This document shows positions 26,536 to 35,487 of a stretch of DNA of 64,000 bases, piece after piece. Numbering within the stretch: the first letter of the stretch is position 1; each line of letters begins with the position of its first letter. Source of the DNA: Spirochaetota bacterium (GTDB lineage: Bacteria > Spirochaetota > Brachyspiria > Brachyspirales > JACRPF01); assembly GCA_016214035.1 (NCBI GenBank), contig JACRPF010000010.1:1-64000 (forward strand), read 5' to 3'. The notes beneath the pieces were generated by a model that saw only the letters and a program-made list of their open reading frames with translations, was not told where the DNA came from and made no database searches. A program made the translations under genes and the position numbers.

Positions 26536-26946
26536 ATGCATATCGCATATAAAACACTCGTTTTCACTGCCATTGCCGGGTTTGCGCTGTCAATCACATC
26601 ATGTCAGACGCCTCGTGCGGCGATACTGCCATCCGCGGAAGCGCCTGTTGTGCAGTTTTCGTTTGTAATCAGAGATGCTGCCGATATGGCACCTATAGGA
26701 AGGGCCCGTATTACGACGGAATGTTACGGAGAACCGTATCGCGGGGCGCAAGGCACCTGGGGGACGATGACATCGCGGTCATACAGCGATTCGAACGGTA
26801 TGGCGCTGGTAACCATCAAAAAAGCGGGTCTCGAACGCGTCTATTTTCTCGTCGCCGCGCAGGGATATTATACGAACATCACCGAAGAGTATCCTATCGG
26901 ATCTAATGCCGCAGTTACGGTGATGCTTACCCGTATACCGCGTTGA
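26536..26946 (+). CDS. predicted lipoprotein, unknown function
   Basis: 136 residues. The N-terminus is a lipoprotein signal with a plausible lipobox (FALSITSC, Cys about 23). The mature part looks like a small beta-sandwich (IGRARITTECYGE, NGMALVTIKKAG, VYFLVAAQGYYTN), similar in style to carboxypeptidase-regulatory-like domains. The frame is open far upstream, but that portion overlaps accD on the other strand. It converges on the cyclase gene. No family was recognised with certainty. Confidence 0.65.
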   Translation: MHIAYKTLVFTAIAGFALSITSCQTPRAAILPSAEAPVVQFSFVIRDAADMAPIGRARITTECYGEPYRGAQGTWGTMTSRSYSDSNGMALVTIKKAGLERVYFLVAAQGYYTNITEEYPIGSNAAVTVMLTRIPR

Positions 26947-26962
26947 ACTCCCCGATACGTGA

Positions 26963-29437
26963 TTAGTGCTTCTGCGTCATCCTGAATACGCCGTCCCACT
27001 TTTCACCCGGTTTTACCGGCGGATTCTGCTTGAATTCCTCGCAGCGTTCAATATACATTTTTGAAGGCGTAAATTTGTTTTTCGGGTAAAGCTCGATATC
27101 CTTGGTCTTGTTGAATATCGCGAGTGCTTTGTCCCATTCGGTGTCCTGGTAGTATTTCACGCCTTCGGCAAATAGGGTGAACAGCTCTTTCTGTTCCGGT
27201 GTAAGCTCACCCTTGAGCGCAATAACTTCATATACTTCAACTGGTGCTGTTTTTCCGACCACCGTGATGCGGTCGATGAAGCGTGATTCGACCATATCCT
27301 TAACCACATGAGTGCCGGTTTCATCCTGCCATGACATGTTGAGGGTTTCTTCCGCCACCAGCGTATAAACGCCGAACTGCTTGGCGCCCGCTTCGAGACG
27401 GGCAGCGAGGTTCACCGTATCGCCCATCATGGTGTAATTCATACGCATTGATGAACCCATGTTTCCGGTGACCATTTCTCCGGAGTTGATGCCTACGCGC
27501 ACACGCATGTCCCACACGATGCGCGGCCATTTTGCGCCCGGCTCCCATTCTTCCGGCGGGAGATTTTTCGAGTTGCGGTTGGGCTCGGAAGGATCGGCCT
27601 TTTCAGCGGCCCATTTTTCACGCAGACGCCCCAGGTTGGTCTGCATGCCGATAGCTACCTTACACGCGCGCATGGCATGATCGGGAAGCATCATCGGAGC
27701 ACCGAAGATGCCGATGATCGCGTCCCCGATATACTTATCAAGTGTACCGCGTTCGGCAAGGAGAATGTCCGTCATGCTGCCGAGATATTCGTTGAGGAGT
27801 TCAACGACCTGCGTCGGCGTCAGTTTTTCTGAGAATGTAGAAAAACCCTGAATATCGGTGAAGAATGCGGTGTTCACGCGGCTTTCACCGCCGAGCTTCG
27901 GCATCTGTTTCGATTCATACATGATATCGATGAGCTCGGGGGCGAGATAACTTGAGAACGTCTGTTTCAGGAATTGCTTGTCTTTTTCCTCAGTGAGCGC
28001 CCGGTATACGGTGATGCTGATGAAGGTGAGCAGTGCGGTGAGGAGTGCCGGTACCGTGGTGAGCGCGTAGTCATGTGTGATGAAGATTACCGTTGATGCG
28101 GTCGCGGTGCCGATGAACGTGAACACGGCAATAATTGCGCCCACCCAAATCCGTGTATAGCTCAACGCGATGGAAAGAATGATGCCCATAATAAATATCA
28201 TGAGCGTGTCAATCAATCGCGGTGAGGTGGTGATATATTTATCGGTGAGCACCGTGTTGAAGGTGTTAGCGAGAATGGATATCCCGAACATGGTGCCGAA
28301 CGGTGTCTGGAAAACGTCTTTTGACATGCCTTGCGAGAATGCGCCGACGAAGAGCATTTTTCCCTGAAGTTCGGCCATCACATCGGGTTTCTGTTGGACT
28401 ACATCGCGGTATGACACCGACCGGATTGCATGCGCTTTGTCGCGCTTGCCGTTGTTGTCAACAAAGAAAATAGTCTCCCGGCCGGCGTAATTGATGAGCA
28501 CATTGCCGTGATCATCGATTGGAATGACCTTTGTCTCGGTCGGGGTCTTGATCTTGACGTATTCACCCATCTTCACGGATACGTCGTTTTTTGTGGCTCC
28601 GTACTGGTCAAGGAGCATCAGCATGATGTTGCCGAGAATGAACTTGCCGTTTTTCATCGGATAGACGAGTTGAAAGCGGCGAACCACGCGGTCTTCAACA
28701 TCTTCTCGGAAATTGATGGCACCGGAGCCTTTTGCCGCGCGCGCATACGGTATCAGCAGCGGCTGAAATCCTTCGAACTCTTCGCGTATCATGCGTTTGT
28801 TGTATTCGTTGATCGGGATGAAATGGCGTTCGAGTATTTTCCATAATTCCCGTTTTCGTGAGACAATTTCCGCATCCTGTCCTTTCTGCTCCATCTGCAG
28901 CAGTGAAAGATCTATTATGACATTGCCGGACCGCTCCATTTCACGGGTGAGCGTGTTGTCCATTTCACCGTAAATGCGTTCAAGCTGTGAACCGAGCGCG
29001 GGATTGTCTTTGGTGGCAGCAAGGAGACTTGCGGGTATTTTCTGCGGGACGATGAAGAGGATATCGAACAGTACGGCTTTCGGATTGGCGCTTCTGACGG
29101 AGCGCAGGAACTGCGCATGCACGTCGCGGGGGAACGGCCATTCGCCGAAGGTGTCGAGTGTCTGATCGTCAATCATGACGACCATGGCCTTGTATTGATT
29201 CCAGCGCTCTTCAGAAACCACTTCACTGCCGCGTACTTCAGTGACGCGCTGAGCGGTTTTGGATGTGTACGGACTTTCATGATATCGCGCAGGATTCGAG
29301 GCGTCGTCGCGGAACCAGAAACGGAAATTATAAAAAGCCTTTTCAAATCCCTTGAGAAATACGGGACTTAACGATACGAGGTATACAATGACGCTTGTCG
29401 CGAAACCGACGAGAATTGCCTGCCAGCGGATTTTCAT
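26963..29437 (-). CDS. class III adenylate cyclase with CHASE2 sensor
   Basis: 824 residues. One membrane helix (9-29) leads to an extracytoplasmic CHASE2 domain (about 40-400), then three helices (about 408-478) and a cytosolic cyclase domain. Catalytic residues are visible: metal-binding Asp528 (FFTDIQG) and Asp572 (IGDAIIG), adenine-selecting Lys568 and Asp673 (MMGDTVNLAARLE), plus Asn676 and Arg680. A Pro/Glu/Asn-rich insert of about 35 residues (610-645) splits the cyclase domain. GAGGAGG precedes the ATG at 29437. Expected to make cAMP in response to an unknown envelope signal. Confidence 0.92.
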   Translation of the reverse strand: MKIRWQAILVGFATSVIVYLVSLSPVFLKGFEKAFYNFRFWFRDDASNPARYHESPYTSKTAQRVTEVRGSEVVSEERWNQYKAMVVMIDDQTLDTFGEWPFPRDVHAQFLRSVRSANPKAVLFDILFIVPQKIPASLLAATKDNPALGSQLERIYGEMDNTLTREMERSGNVIIDLSLLQMEQKGQDAEIVSRKRELWKILERHFIPINEYNKRMIREEFEGFQPLLIPYARAAKGSGAINFREDVEDRVVRRFQLVYPMKNGKFILGNIMLMLLDQYGATKNDVSVKMGEYVKIKTPTETKVIPIDDHGNVLINYAGRETIFFVDNNGKRDKAHAIRSVSYRDVVQQKPDVMAELQGKMLFVGAFSQGMSKDVFQTPFGTMFGISILANTFNTVLTDKYITTSPRLIDTLMIFIMGIILSIALSYTRIWVGAIIAVFTFIGTATASTVIFITHDYALTTVPALLTALLTFISITVYRALTEEKDKQFLKQTFSSYLAPELIDIMYESKQMPKLGGESRVNTAFFTDIQGFSTFSEKLTPTQVVELLNEYLGSMTDILLAERGTLDKYIGDAIIGIFGAPMMLPDHAMRACKVAIGMQTNLGRLREKWAAEKADPSEPNRNSKNLPPEEWEPGAKWPRIVWDMRVRVGINSGEMVTGNMGSSMRMNYTMMGDTVNLAARLEAGAKQFGVYTLVAEETLNMSWQDETGTHVVKDMVESRFIDRITVVGKTAPVEVYEVIALKGELTPEQKELFTLFAEGVKYYQDTEWDKALAIFNKTKDIELYPKNKFTPSKMYIERCEEFKQNPPVKPGEKWDGVFRMTQKH

Positions 29438-29540
29438 GGAAGATCCTCCTCTCGAACTGTTGCGTAACCACAGTCTACCATAAACGGGAGTAAAAGTAAA
29501 GATTAATGCCGTCGCGTTGGAGTAAAAACAGCGGCATGAT

Positions 29541-29568
29541 TTGCTATTTACGGCGGATATTTTATAAT
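29541..29568 (+). promoter_or_regulatory. promoter of the mlaF-like gene
   Basis: TTGCTA (29541-29546), 16 bp, TATAAT (29563-29568), about 29 bases before the GTG start. Confidence 0.6.
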
Positions 29569-29597
29569 CCCGCCCAGTACGCAAGGAGTTATTCCGG

Positions 29598-30347
29598 GTG
29601 ATCGTCGTCGACAATCTGTACAAGCGTTTCAATCATCATGACGTGCTGCGCGGGGTGAGCTTCAGCGTCAATCGCGGCGAGACAGCGGTTGTTATCGGGC
29701 GTTCCGGCTGCGGCAAAAGCGTACTGCTCAAACACATTCTCGGGCTTATGAAACCGGACAGCGGCAGTATCCGTGTTACCGGCGAAGAAATAACGACGAT
29801 GGATCATATCGGTCTTGACCGCATGCGCTGCAAGTTCGGCATGCTTTTTCAGGGTGCCGCATTGTTCGATTCGCTGAATGTGTATGAGAACGTGAGCTTC
29901 GGGCTGCGCCGTGTGCGCAAACAGCCGGAGCGTGATATACGGGAGAAGGTGGCGAAAGTACTCTCCCAGGTGGGTCTCCCCGGCATCGAGGAAAAGAGCA
30001 TATCCGATCTTTCCGGCGGCATGCGCAAACGCGTGGGACTTGCGCGCGCCATCGCCATGGACCCGGAGATATTATTATACGATGAGCCCACCACGGGTCT
30101 TGACCCCATCATGTCGCGGGCCATTGACGAACTTATCGTCAAGATGAAACAGGAACTGAATGTCACCAGCATCGTGATTACACATGATATTACCAGTGTG
30201 TTCCGCGTAGCCGGCCGCGTATTCATGATGCATGATGGTGTAATCATCGACGGCGGAACGCCGGAGGAGCTCAAGCGGACGGAACATCCGGTGCTCAGGC
30301 AGTTCATCGATGGAGCCACGGAGGGCCCCATCAGCGTATATCAGTAA
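29598..30347 (+). CDS. MlaF/Ttg2A-like ABC transporter ATP-binding protein
   Basis: 249 residues starting at GTG with AAGGAG at 29583-29588. Walker A GRSGCGKSVLLKHILGL, a Q-loop LFQGAALFDSLNV typical of the MlaF/Mkl subfamily, signature LSGGMRKRVGLARAI and Walker B ILLYDEPTTGLDP. The family drives phospholipid transport between the membranes. Its MlaE permease and MlaD partners are not next to it. It converges with a STAS gene 1 base away; the known MlaB partner is a STAS protein, but convergent placement makes that link speculative. Confidence 0.88.
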   Translation: MIVVDNLYKRFNHHDVLRGVSFSVNRGETAVVIGRSGCGKSVLLKHILGLMKPDSGSIRVTGEEITTMDHIGLDRMRCKFGMLFQGAALFDSLNVYENVSFGLRRVRKQPERDIREKVAKVLSQVGLPGIEEKSISDLSGGMRKRVGLARAIAMDPEILLYDEPTTGLDPIMSRAIDELIVKMKQELNVTSIVITHDITSVFRVAGRVFMMHDGVIIDGGTPEELKRTEHPVLRQFIDGATEGPISVYQ

Positions 30348-30348
30348 C

Positions 30349-30669
30349 TTATTTTATTTCGTCGTACGACCGATAGATCTTGAACAGGTTCAGGAACATC
30401 AGTTTATCGAACAGGTCTTCAATGGACGGCGACAGATGTACAAATGACATGCTGCCGTTCTTCTCTTTGAGTTTTTTATAGAACAGCAGCACCTTCCCGA
30501 TGCCGCTGCTGTTCAGGATGTGTACGTTCACAAAGTCCAGGACGATATGGATATGATCGCCGTCGATAAGTTCCTGCATCTTTGCTTTAAACGCAAGTAT
30601 CATATCGTCCGAGGTGAGATCGCCGTCGAGAACGAGCACGGTATGCGTGCCTGTTTTTTTCACGTCCAT
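30349..30669 (-). CDS. STAS-domain protein (anti-sigma factor antagonist type)
   Basis: 106 residues with a canonical STAS fold: VLVLDGDLTSDD, IVLDFVNVHILNSSGIGKVLL with the phosphorylatable Ser in NSSG, and a C-terminal helix ending near KIYRSYDEIK. It probably works in a partner-switching pathway with a kinase/anti-sigma protein elsewhere. It converges on the MlaF-like gene. Confidence 0.88.
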   Translation of the reverse strand: MDVKKTGTHTVLVLDGDLTSDDMILAFKAKMQELIDGDHIHIVLDFVNVHILNSSGIGKVLLFYKKLKEKNGSMSFVHLSPSIEDLFDKLMFLNLFKIYRSYDEIK

Positions 30670-30759
30670 GTGGTGCCCCGTAAATCAAATCGAAACGTGA
30701 CATTATCATACTTAATATTCAGAAAAAGACAATAAGCCGGCGGGCAATCCCGTCGGGGT

Positions 30760-30788
30760 AAAAAAAAAGCAGCATTGTATGCTGCTTT
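30760..30788 (-). terminator. terminator of tRNA-Tyr
   Basis: On the minus strand, AAAGCAGCAT (30788-30779), loop ACA and ATGCTGCTTT (30775-30766) form a 10-bp stem that runs into a run of nine or more T. Confidence 0.85.
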
Positions 30789-30796
30789 TGGCTCTG

Positions 30797-30879
30797 TGGA
30801 CAGGGCAGGATTCGAACCTGCGAAGACATAAGCCGACAGATTTACAGTCTGTTGCGTTTGACCGCTTCGCTACCTGTCC
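30797..30879 (-). tRNA. tRNA-Tyr (anticodon GTA)
   Basis: Read on the minus strand, the acceptor arms GGACAGG and CCTGTCC pair and are followed by discriminator A. The anticodon loop is CTGTAAA with stem ACAGA/TCTGT, giving anticodon GTA. The T arm carries GGTTCGAATCC. The long variable arm (class II) fits tRNA-Tyr. The CCA end is not encoded. Its own promoter and terminator flank it. Confidence 0.97.
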
Positions 30880-30893
30880 GGTTGCTGGACGGC

Positions 30894-30921
30894 ATAATAC
30901 AGGATATTGTATTTTTGTCAA
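30894..30921 (-). promoter_or_regulatory. promoter of tRNA-Tyr
   Basis: Minus strand: TTGACA (30921-30916), 16 bp, TATTAT (30899-30894). The predicted start is about 8 bases before the mature tRNA 5' end at 30879. Confidence 0.8.
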
Positions 30922-30929
30922 CACGGTTT

Positions 30930-30957
30930 TTGCAATTTTTAACCCGCATCGTATAAT
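30930..30957 (+). promoter_or_regulatory. promoter of the gene at 30979
   Basis: TTGCAA (30930-30935), 16 bp, TATAAT (30952-30957). The short leader has AAGG before the ATG. It overlaps the region just upstream of the divergent tRNA promoter. Confidence 0.7.
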
Positions 30958-30978
30958 CGGCGCACCAAGGATTATAAA

Positions 30979-31857
30979 ATGCCCGATTGGATCACGCATA
31001 TCGCGACCGCCGCGGTCTATCCGAAGCGTACCGTTGATTTTCGTCTCATGCTGCTCGGCGCGGTTCTGCCCGATGCATGGATGCCGCTGCATATCGCAGC
31101 CAGTGATCTTGTTTCGATGTCCGGTAACAGTTTCATGCTCTACACCGTGCCATGGCATACTCCGTTCATGATGCTCCTGGTATCACTCGTCATCGCACTG
31201 TTCACGCGCGATGTGCTCCGTTCATGGCTTGTACTCTCAGCGTTCTCGCTTCTGCATATCCTTTTTGATTCATTCGTTCTGCACTACGGCATTTATATCA
31301 TCCACGCCTATCCGTTCTATTATCGTCCGCTCTATCGCGGTTTCATTCCGTTCAACGCGGCCATGCTCTATGCCGCGCCATTTGTTTTACTGCCTTCGTT
31401 TGTGCTTATATGGAAACGTCATGTGCCGGTGCCGATTTTTACGTGGTCATGGAAGCGCGTTCTGCCTGCGGCTGTGCTTGTCGCTCTTGTTGCGGTGCTG
31501 CCGTTAGTGACCAGACAGCGTTTGGTTGATTCGGGATATCACTATCTGAAGTTTTATGAAAATCCGGCATCGTTTGAAGGAAAGCGTGTGGCATTCTGTA
31601 TCTCACGGGTTACATCGGTGGACCCGCTGACAGTGCTTGAAATGGGCGGACGCTATATGCTTGATACCGCAGGAAAAGATTACGGGTTGAAAAAAGGAAA
31701 TGTCATTTCGTTTGACGGCGTCTATACCAATGGCGTGGTGCGTGTCGGCACGGTGGCAAAATACGAACCGCGGACGAAATCGTTCATGTCGCTTTTCGGA
31801 CTCGCATTCCTCGGGATGCTGTTTTTACGCAGTCTGCGCCTGCGCGGCAGCCGGTGA
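30979..31857 (+). CDS. membrane protein resembling YdjM-type metal-dependent hydrolases
   Basis: 292 residues, with about five membrane helices in the first 175. The N-terminus PDWITHI, then [13 protein letters not shown] and VPWHTPFMM, follows the D-H ... PD ... H pattern of the membrane-bound metal-dependent hydrolase family. A soluble beta-rich tail (about 180-290) ends in a hydrophobic stretch and Arg-rich residues. Activity is unproven. Its last 33 bases overlap the 3' end of the convergent MCP gene. Confidence 0.6.
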   Translation: MPDWITHIATAAVYPKRTVDFRLMLLGAVLPDAWMPLHIAASDLVSMSGNSFMLYTVPWHTPFMMLLVSLVIALFTRDVLRSWLVLSAFSLLHILFDSFVLHYGIYIIHAYPFYYRPLYRGFIPFNAAMLYAAPFVLLPSFVLIWKRHVPVPIFTWSWKRVLPAAVLVALVAVLPLVTRQRLVDSGYHYLKFYENPASFEGKRVAFCISRVTSVDPLTVLEMGGRYMLDTAGKDYGLKKGNVISFDGVYTNGVVRVGTVAKYEPRTKSFMSLFGLAFLGMLFLRSLRLRGSR

Positions 31858-33771
31858 CACAGACGCGCCGTCCTGACGTACCGCTTTGGCCAGTTTTTCG
31901 ATGCTGAGTGACGCCTCGATCGACAGAGCGGTGACCTTGTGTATCGCCTGCATAATGCCTTCGGATTCGTGTCCGATCGCATTGATACTGTTGTTGATCT
32001 CGGTTGAAATACTTTTCAGAGCGGCAAGCGTTGTCGACATATGCGACGACGAATGTTCTACCTGCCGTGATGACGCAACGACGCCGGTGATGAACTCATC
32101 GATGTCTTCATAGCCTTTTGCGGTCTTCTGCGCTGCCGCGGCCACTTCCGTCATCGCGCGTATGATGTCCGATATTCCGGCGTTCTGTTCGCCCATCGCC
32201 TGCGTTACCTGCGTTATAACCGATGCCACATTGGCCGACTCGCCGACGATTTTCCCGAAGTTTTCTCTCGTTGTTGTGAGCGCCGTTGATGTTCTGGATA
32301 CATGTTCTTCGACGTCTTTCAGCGAGCGTTTTGCGTTCTCCGCCTGTGTGTTCGACATCTCTGCCAGTTTGCGTATCTCGTTGGCGACAACCGCGAATCC
32401 TTTGCCGAACTGTCCCGCATGAGAGGCTTCGATTGACGCATTCATCGCAAGGAGATTCGTCTGGGAGGCGATGGTCGCTATCATGCCGGTGAAATCGCGT
32501 ATCGATGCGACCGTTTCGAGGACTTTTGACATCCCCGCGGCGGTCTCATTCATAAGAACGCGTCCTTTTTCCGCCATGCCGTTAAGAGCGGCTGCAGCGG
32601 TGCTCGCTTTTTCACTCACCGACTGCACGCTTGCCGTGTTGGCGGATATTTCCTGGGTCGATGCCGATACGGTGTTGATGGTCATCGCCTGTTCGCCGAC
32701 AAGTTTCTTGAAGTTCGCATTTTTAGTGATCATGGTATCTGTTGATGCGATGATGCGCTTGACGTTGCCGGCAAGTTCCTGATTGCTTGCGTCGTTTTCG
32801 TTCACATGCGTACGCTCACGCGCCATGCTTGCGGCGATGGCGGCAAGGTTCGCCGACATGCTTTCAATTGATTTGGCGCTTTCCGCCATTGCGCTGTTCA
32901 TAGTGTCGTTCTGCTTGCGGAGTATGACGATGCTTTCCTGTGACGAGACGATGATTGCGCGGTTCTGTTCGGCGAGTATTCTGTTCTCTTCCTCGTCCTT
33001 TTTTGCTTTCATCAATGTCTGAACGAATTTGATGAGCGAACTGATCATGATGGCGATGACGAATACGGTAACCCCGATACTGAAGCGCGAGAATTTTGTC
33101 TTGGGCCAGAAATCGATATTCGTCCCCGTATATACCTGAATCAGGTCGTCAATCGATGCGTAGATGATAAAGATCGTGCCGAAGAACTGCACCATCAGGC
33201 CGCTGTTGGCGCCGTGCTTACGGATTTCCACAATATAAATTGTTATCGAGTAGACCATCAGCAGCGTGAGGATGAGATCGCGGATTTTGTATAACGGGCC
33301 GATGGCGCCGCGGCCGAAATGCGATTCTACTTTGAGCGCATCATCCGCCTGCCTGGTCACTGAAAGAAACATATCGGGCACGATGAGCGAAATGAGAAAG
33401 AATATGGAGATGATGACAATACCTACCGTCATCGCGTATTTGTTGATGCGATGCCATTTTTTGTCCAGCTTGAAAAAGTGGATGACCATGTACGGAAAGG
33501 CGAATAGAAATCCGAGTGTCGTGATAATTTCAAAGCTGTAGATACGCATGGTCGGTGAGGCGATGTGATTGACGCCGCCGAGAATGACGACGACCATCTC
33601 GCCGGAGGCGAACAGATAACCGATGGCGCCGGTGATAGCCGCCGCAAGCTGCAGTTTGTCGCGTGTGGTAAAATAGATATAGCAGAAAAAAATCGTGCCT
33701 AAGGCAAGTACACCGGTTGCATACGTGGGGATGATCATTTCGATTGGTTGTAGCGGATATTCAAACGTCAT
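31825..33771 (-). CDS. methyl-accepting chemotaxis-like protein with 7TM sensor
   Basis: 648 residues. Residues about 15-250 hold seven membrane helices, in place of the usual two helices and periplasmic domain. From about 260 there is a long coiled coil. The signalling hairpin tip is at about 432-470 ([20 protein letters not shown], then [17 protein letters not shown]), close to consensus with Met/Ser/His replacements. No HAMP domain is obvious. The C-terminus is Ala/Gln-rich with no CheR-docking pentapeptide. Probably signals to CheA/CheW or forms an alternative pathway. Confidence 0.9.
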   Translation of the reverse strand: MTFEYPLQPIEMIIPTYATGVLALGTIFFCYIYFTTRDKLQLAAAITGAIGYLFASGEMVVVILGGVNHIASPTMRIYSFEIITTLGFLFAFPYMVIHFFKLDKKWHRINKYAMTVGIVIISIFFLISLIVPDMFLSVTRQADDALKVESHFGRGAIGPLYKIRDLILTLLMVYSITIYIVEIRKHGANSGLMVQFFGTIFIIYASIDDLIQVYTGTNIDFWPKTKFSRFSIGVTVFVIAIMISSLIKFVQTLMKAKKDEEENRILAEQNRAIIVSSQESIVILRKQNDTMNSAMAESAKSIESMSANLAAIAASMARERTHVNENDASNQELAGNVKRIIASTDTMITKNANFKKLVGEQAMTINTVSASTQEISANTASVQSVSEKASTAAAALNGMAEKGRVLMNETAAGMSKVLETVASIRDFTGMIATIASQTNLLAMNASIEASHAGQFGKGFAVVANEIRKLAEMSNTQAENAKRSLKDVEEHVSRTSTALTTTRENFGKIVGESANVASVITQVTQAMGEQNAGISDIIRAMTEVAAAAQKTAKGYEDIDEFITGVVASSRQVEHSSSHMSTTLAALKSISTEINNSINAIGHESEGIMQAIHKVTALSIEASLSIEKLAKAVRQDGASVSPAAAQAQTA

Positions 33772-33797
33772 TCACAACCTCCTTCCATATGTGCAAT

Positions 33798-34811
33798 CTA
33801 CTGTTTGTACTGCGTTTCGTAATAGCGCCGGTAATCGCCGCTGATTATCTTTTCCCACCAGGCGCGGTTGGCGAGGTACCAATCGACGGTCTCTTTGATG
33901 CCGCGTTCGAACGTGTACGCGGGTGACCAGCCGAGCGTCCGTTGTATCTTGGATGCATCTATCGCATACCGGCGATCGTGCCCGGGGCGGTCTTTGACAT
34001 ATTCGATGAGGTCTTCGCTTTTACCGAGGAGCTTGAGCACCGTTTTTACGATATCGATGTTCATCTTTTCGTTATTCCCGCCGATGTTATACGTTTCTCC
34101 GGGAGTCCCTTTGTGCAGTACGATATCGATGGCCGTGCAATGGTCGCGCACATAGAGCCAGTCGCGCACGTTTTTTCCGTCGCCGTATACGGGAAGCTTT
34201 TTGTTTGATAATGCGTTTATTATCATGAGCGGGATGAGTTTTTCGGGGAAATGATATGGTCCGTAATTGTTTGAACAGTTTGTGGTAAGCACCGGCATAT
34301 GATATGTATGGAAATACGACCGCACGAGCATGTCCGATGAAGCCTTTGATGCCGAATACGGGCTGTTGGGTGCGAACGGCGTTTCCTCGGTGAAATAGCC
34401 GGTAGCGCCGAGCGAACCGTATACCTCATCGGTGGATACATGCAGAAATCGTTCTATCTTTTTATTCGCGCGCGCCGCTTCAAGCAGCCGGAAAGTACCT
34501 TCGATATTCGTTTTGATGAATGCATCTGGTCCGGTGATGCTGCGGTCAACATGCGACTCCGCGGCGAAATGGACTATCATGGAAACATCGTTCTCTGCCA
34601 GCGTTCGGGAGACGAGCTGTCCGTCACAGATATCGCCTTTGACGAAACGGTAATGCGGGTCATCCTTTACCGCCGCGAGATTCTCAAGATTACCGGCGTA
34701 GGTGAGCGCGTCATAGTTGACGACGGTATCATCGGGATGCTCGCCGAGATACCGCAGGATAAAATTACTTCCGATGAAACCGGCGCCGCCGGTGACCATT
34801 ATCGTTGCCAT
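33798..34811 (-). CDS. rfbB: dTDP-glucose 4,6-dehydratase
   Basis: Second step of dTDP-L-rhamnose synthesis. The 337 residues show the NAD-binding GGAGFIGSN (8-16), the catalytic TDE (127-129) and YSASK (Tyr152, Lys156), and HVDRSI. It lies just downstream of rfbC on the same strand. rfbA and rfbD are not in the window. Confidence 0.95.
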   Translation of the reverse strand: MATIMVTGGAGFIGSNFILRYLGEHPDDTVVNYDALTYAGNLENLAAVKDDPHYRFVKGDICDGQLVSRTLAENDVSMIVHFAAESHVDRSITGPDAFIKTNIEGTFRLLEAARANKKIERFLHVSTDEVYGSLGATGYFTEETPFAPNSPYSASKASSDMLVRSYFHTYHMPVLTTNCSNNYGPYHFPEKLIPLMIINALSNKKLPVYGDGKNVRDWLYVRDHCTAIDIVLHKGTPGETYNIGGNNEKMNIDIVKTVLKLLGKSEDLIEYVKDRPGHDRRYAIDASKIQRTLGWSPAYTFERGIKETVDWYLANRAWWEKIISGDYRRYYETQYKQ

Positions 34812-34820
34812 GTTCTTTCC

Positions 34821-35360
34821 TTAAATGTCGTAATCGGGGTACTTTGAGTCTTTTTCTGATAAGAGCGGATAATCCGACGGCCATTCGATGCCGAATGCCG
34901 GGTCGTTCCAGCGTATGCCGCTTTCAGCGGACGGCGTATACGGATATGAGACCTGATACATCAGATGCGTGTCCTCGACGAGCGTGATGAAGCCATGAGC
35001 GAAGCCCTTGGGCACAAAAAGCATCTCGTCCTTCTCGGCGTCCAGTGTCACGGATATGTGTTTGCAGTATGTCGGCGAATCCGGACGTATATCGATGATG
35101 ACATCAAGCAGAATGCCTCTGATGCATCGTACCAGTTTGTCCTGCGCCGCTGCACCGGTTTGAAAATGCATGCCGCGAAGCGTGTGCCGTGGTTTGGATG
35201 TGGAGATATTTGTCTGCACATAATCAGCGGCTATTCCCTGCGCGAGAAATTCCTCGCGGACATAGGTCATGCGGAATGTGCCGCGTGCGTCGGGGAACAC
35301 ACGCGGAGTCACGATGTACGCACCCTCAAGTTCGGTCGGAGTGAATGTTATTGTTGCCAT
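34821..35360 (-). CDS. rfbC: dTDP-4-dehydrorhamnose 3,5-epimerase
   Basis: 179 residues of the RmlC cupin fold: LRGMHFQ (His65 base), VPKGFAHGF, MYQVSYPYTPSAESGIRWNDP. The frame is open far upstream, but only the ATG at 35360 gives a normal RmlC N-terminus. It is the first gene of the rfbC-rfbB pair. Confidence 0.94.
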   Translation of the reverse strand: MATITFTPTELEGAYIVTPRVFPDARGTFRMTYVREEFLAQGIAADYVQTNISTSKPRHTLRGMHFQTGAAAQDKLVRCIRGILLDVIIDIRPDSPTYCKHISVTLDAEKDEMLFVPKGFAHGFITLVEDTHLMYQVSYPYTPSAESGIRWNDPAFGIEWPSDYPLLSEKDSKYPDYDI

Positions 35361-35475
35361 AGATGTAATCCTATTTGAAACATATAGTATGTCGTTTTTA
35401 GTCAAAACGCAACAATCATAATGGGGTAATATTTCAGGATGCTGGGTTTTGCGTGGCATTTTTTTATCCATATGG

Positions 35476-35481
35476 TATACT
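35476..35481 (+). promoter_or_regulatory. -10 box before the barrel gene at 35488
   Basis: TATACT lies 6 bases before the ATG at 35488. The -35 region (TGGCAT near 35454) is poor. A leaderless transcript is possible. Confidence 0.4.
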
Positions 35482-35487
35482 CTACCT

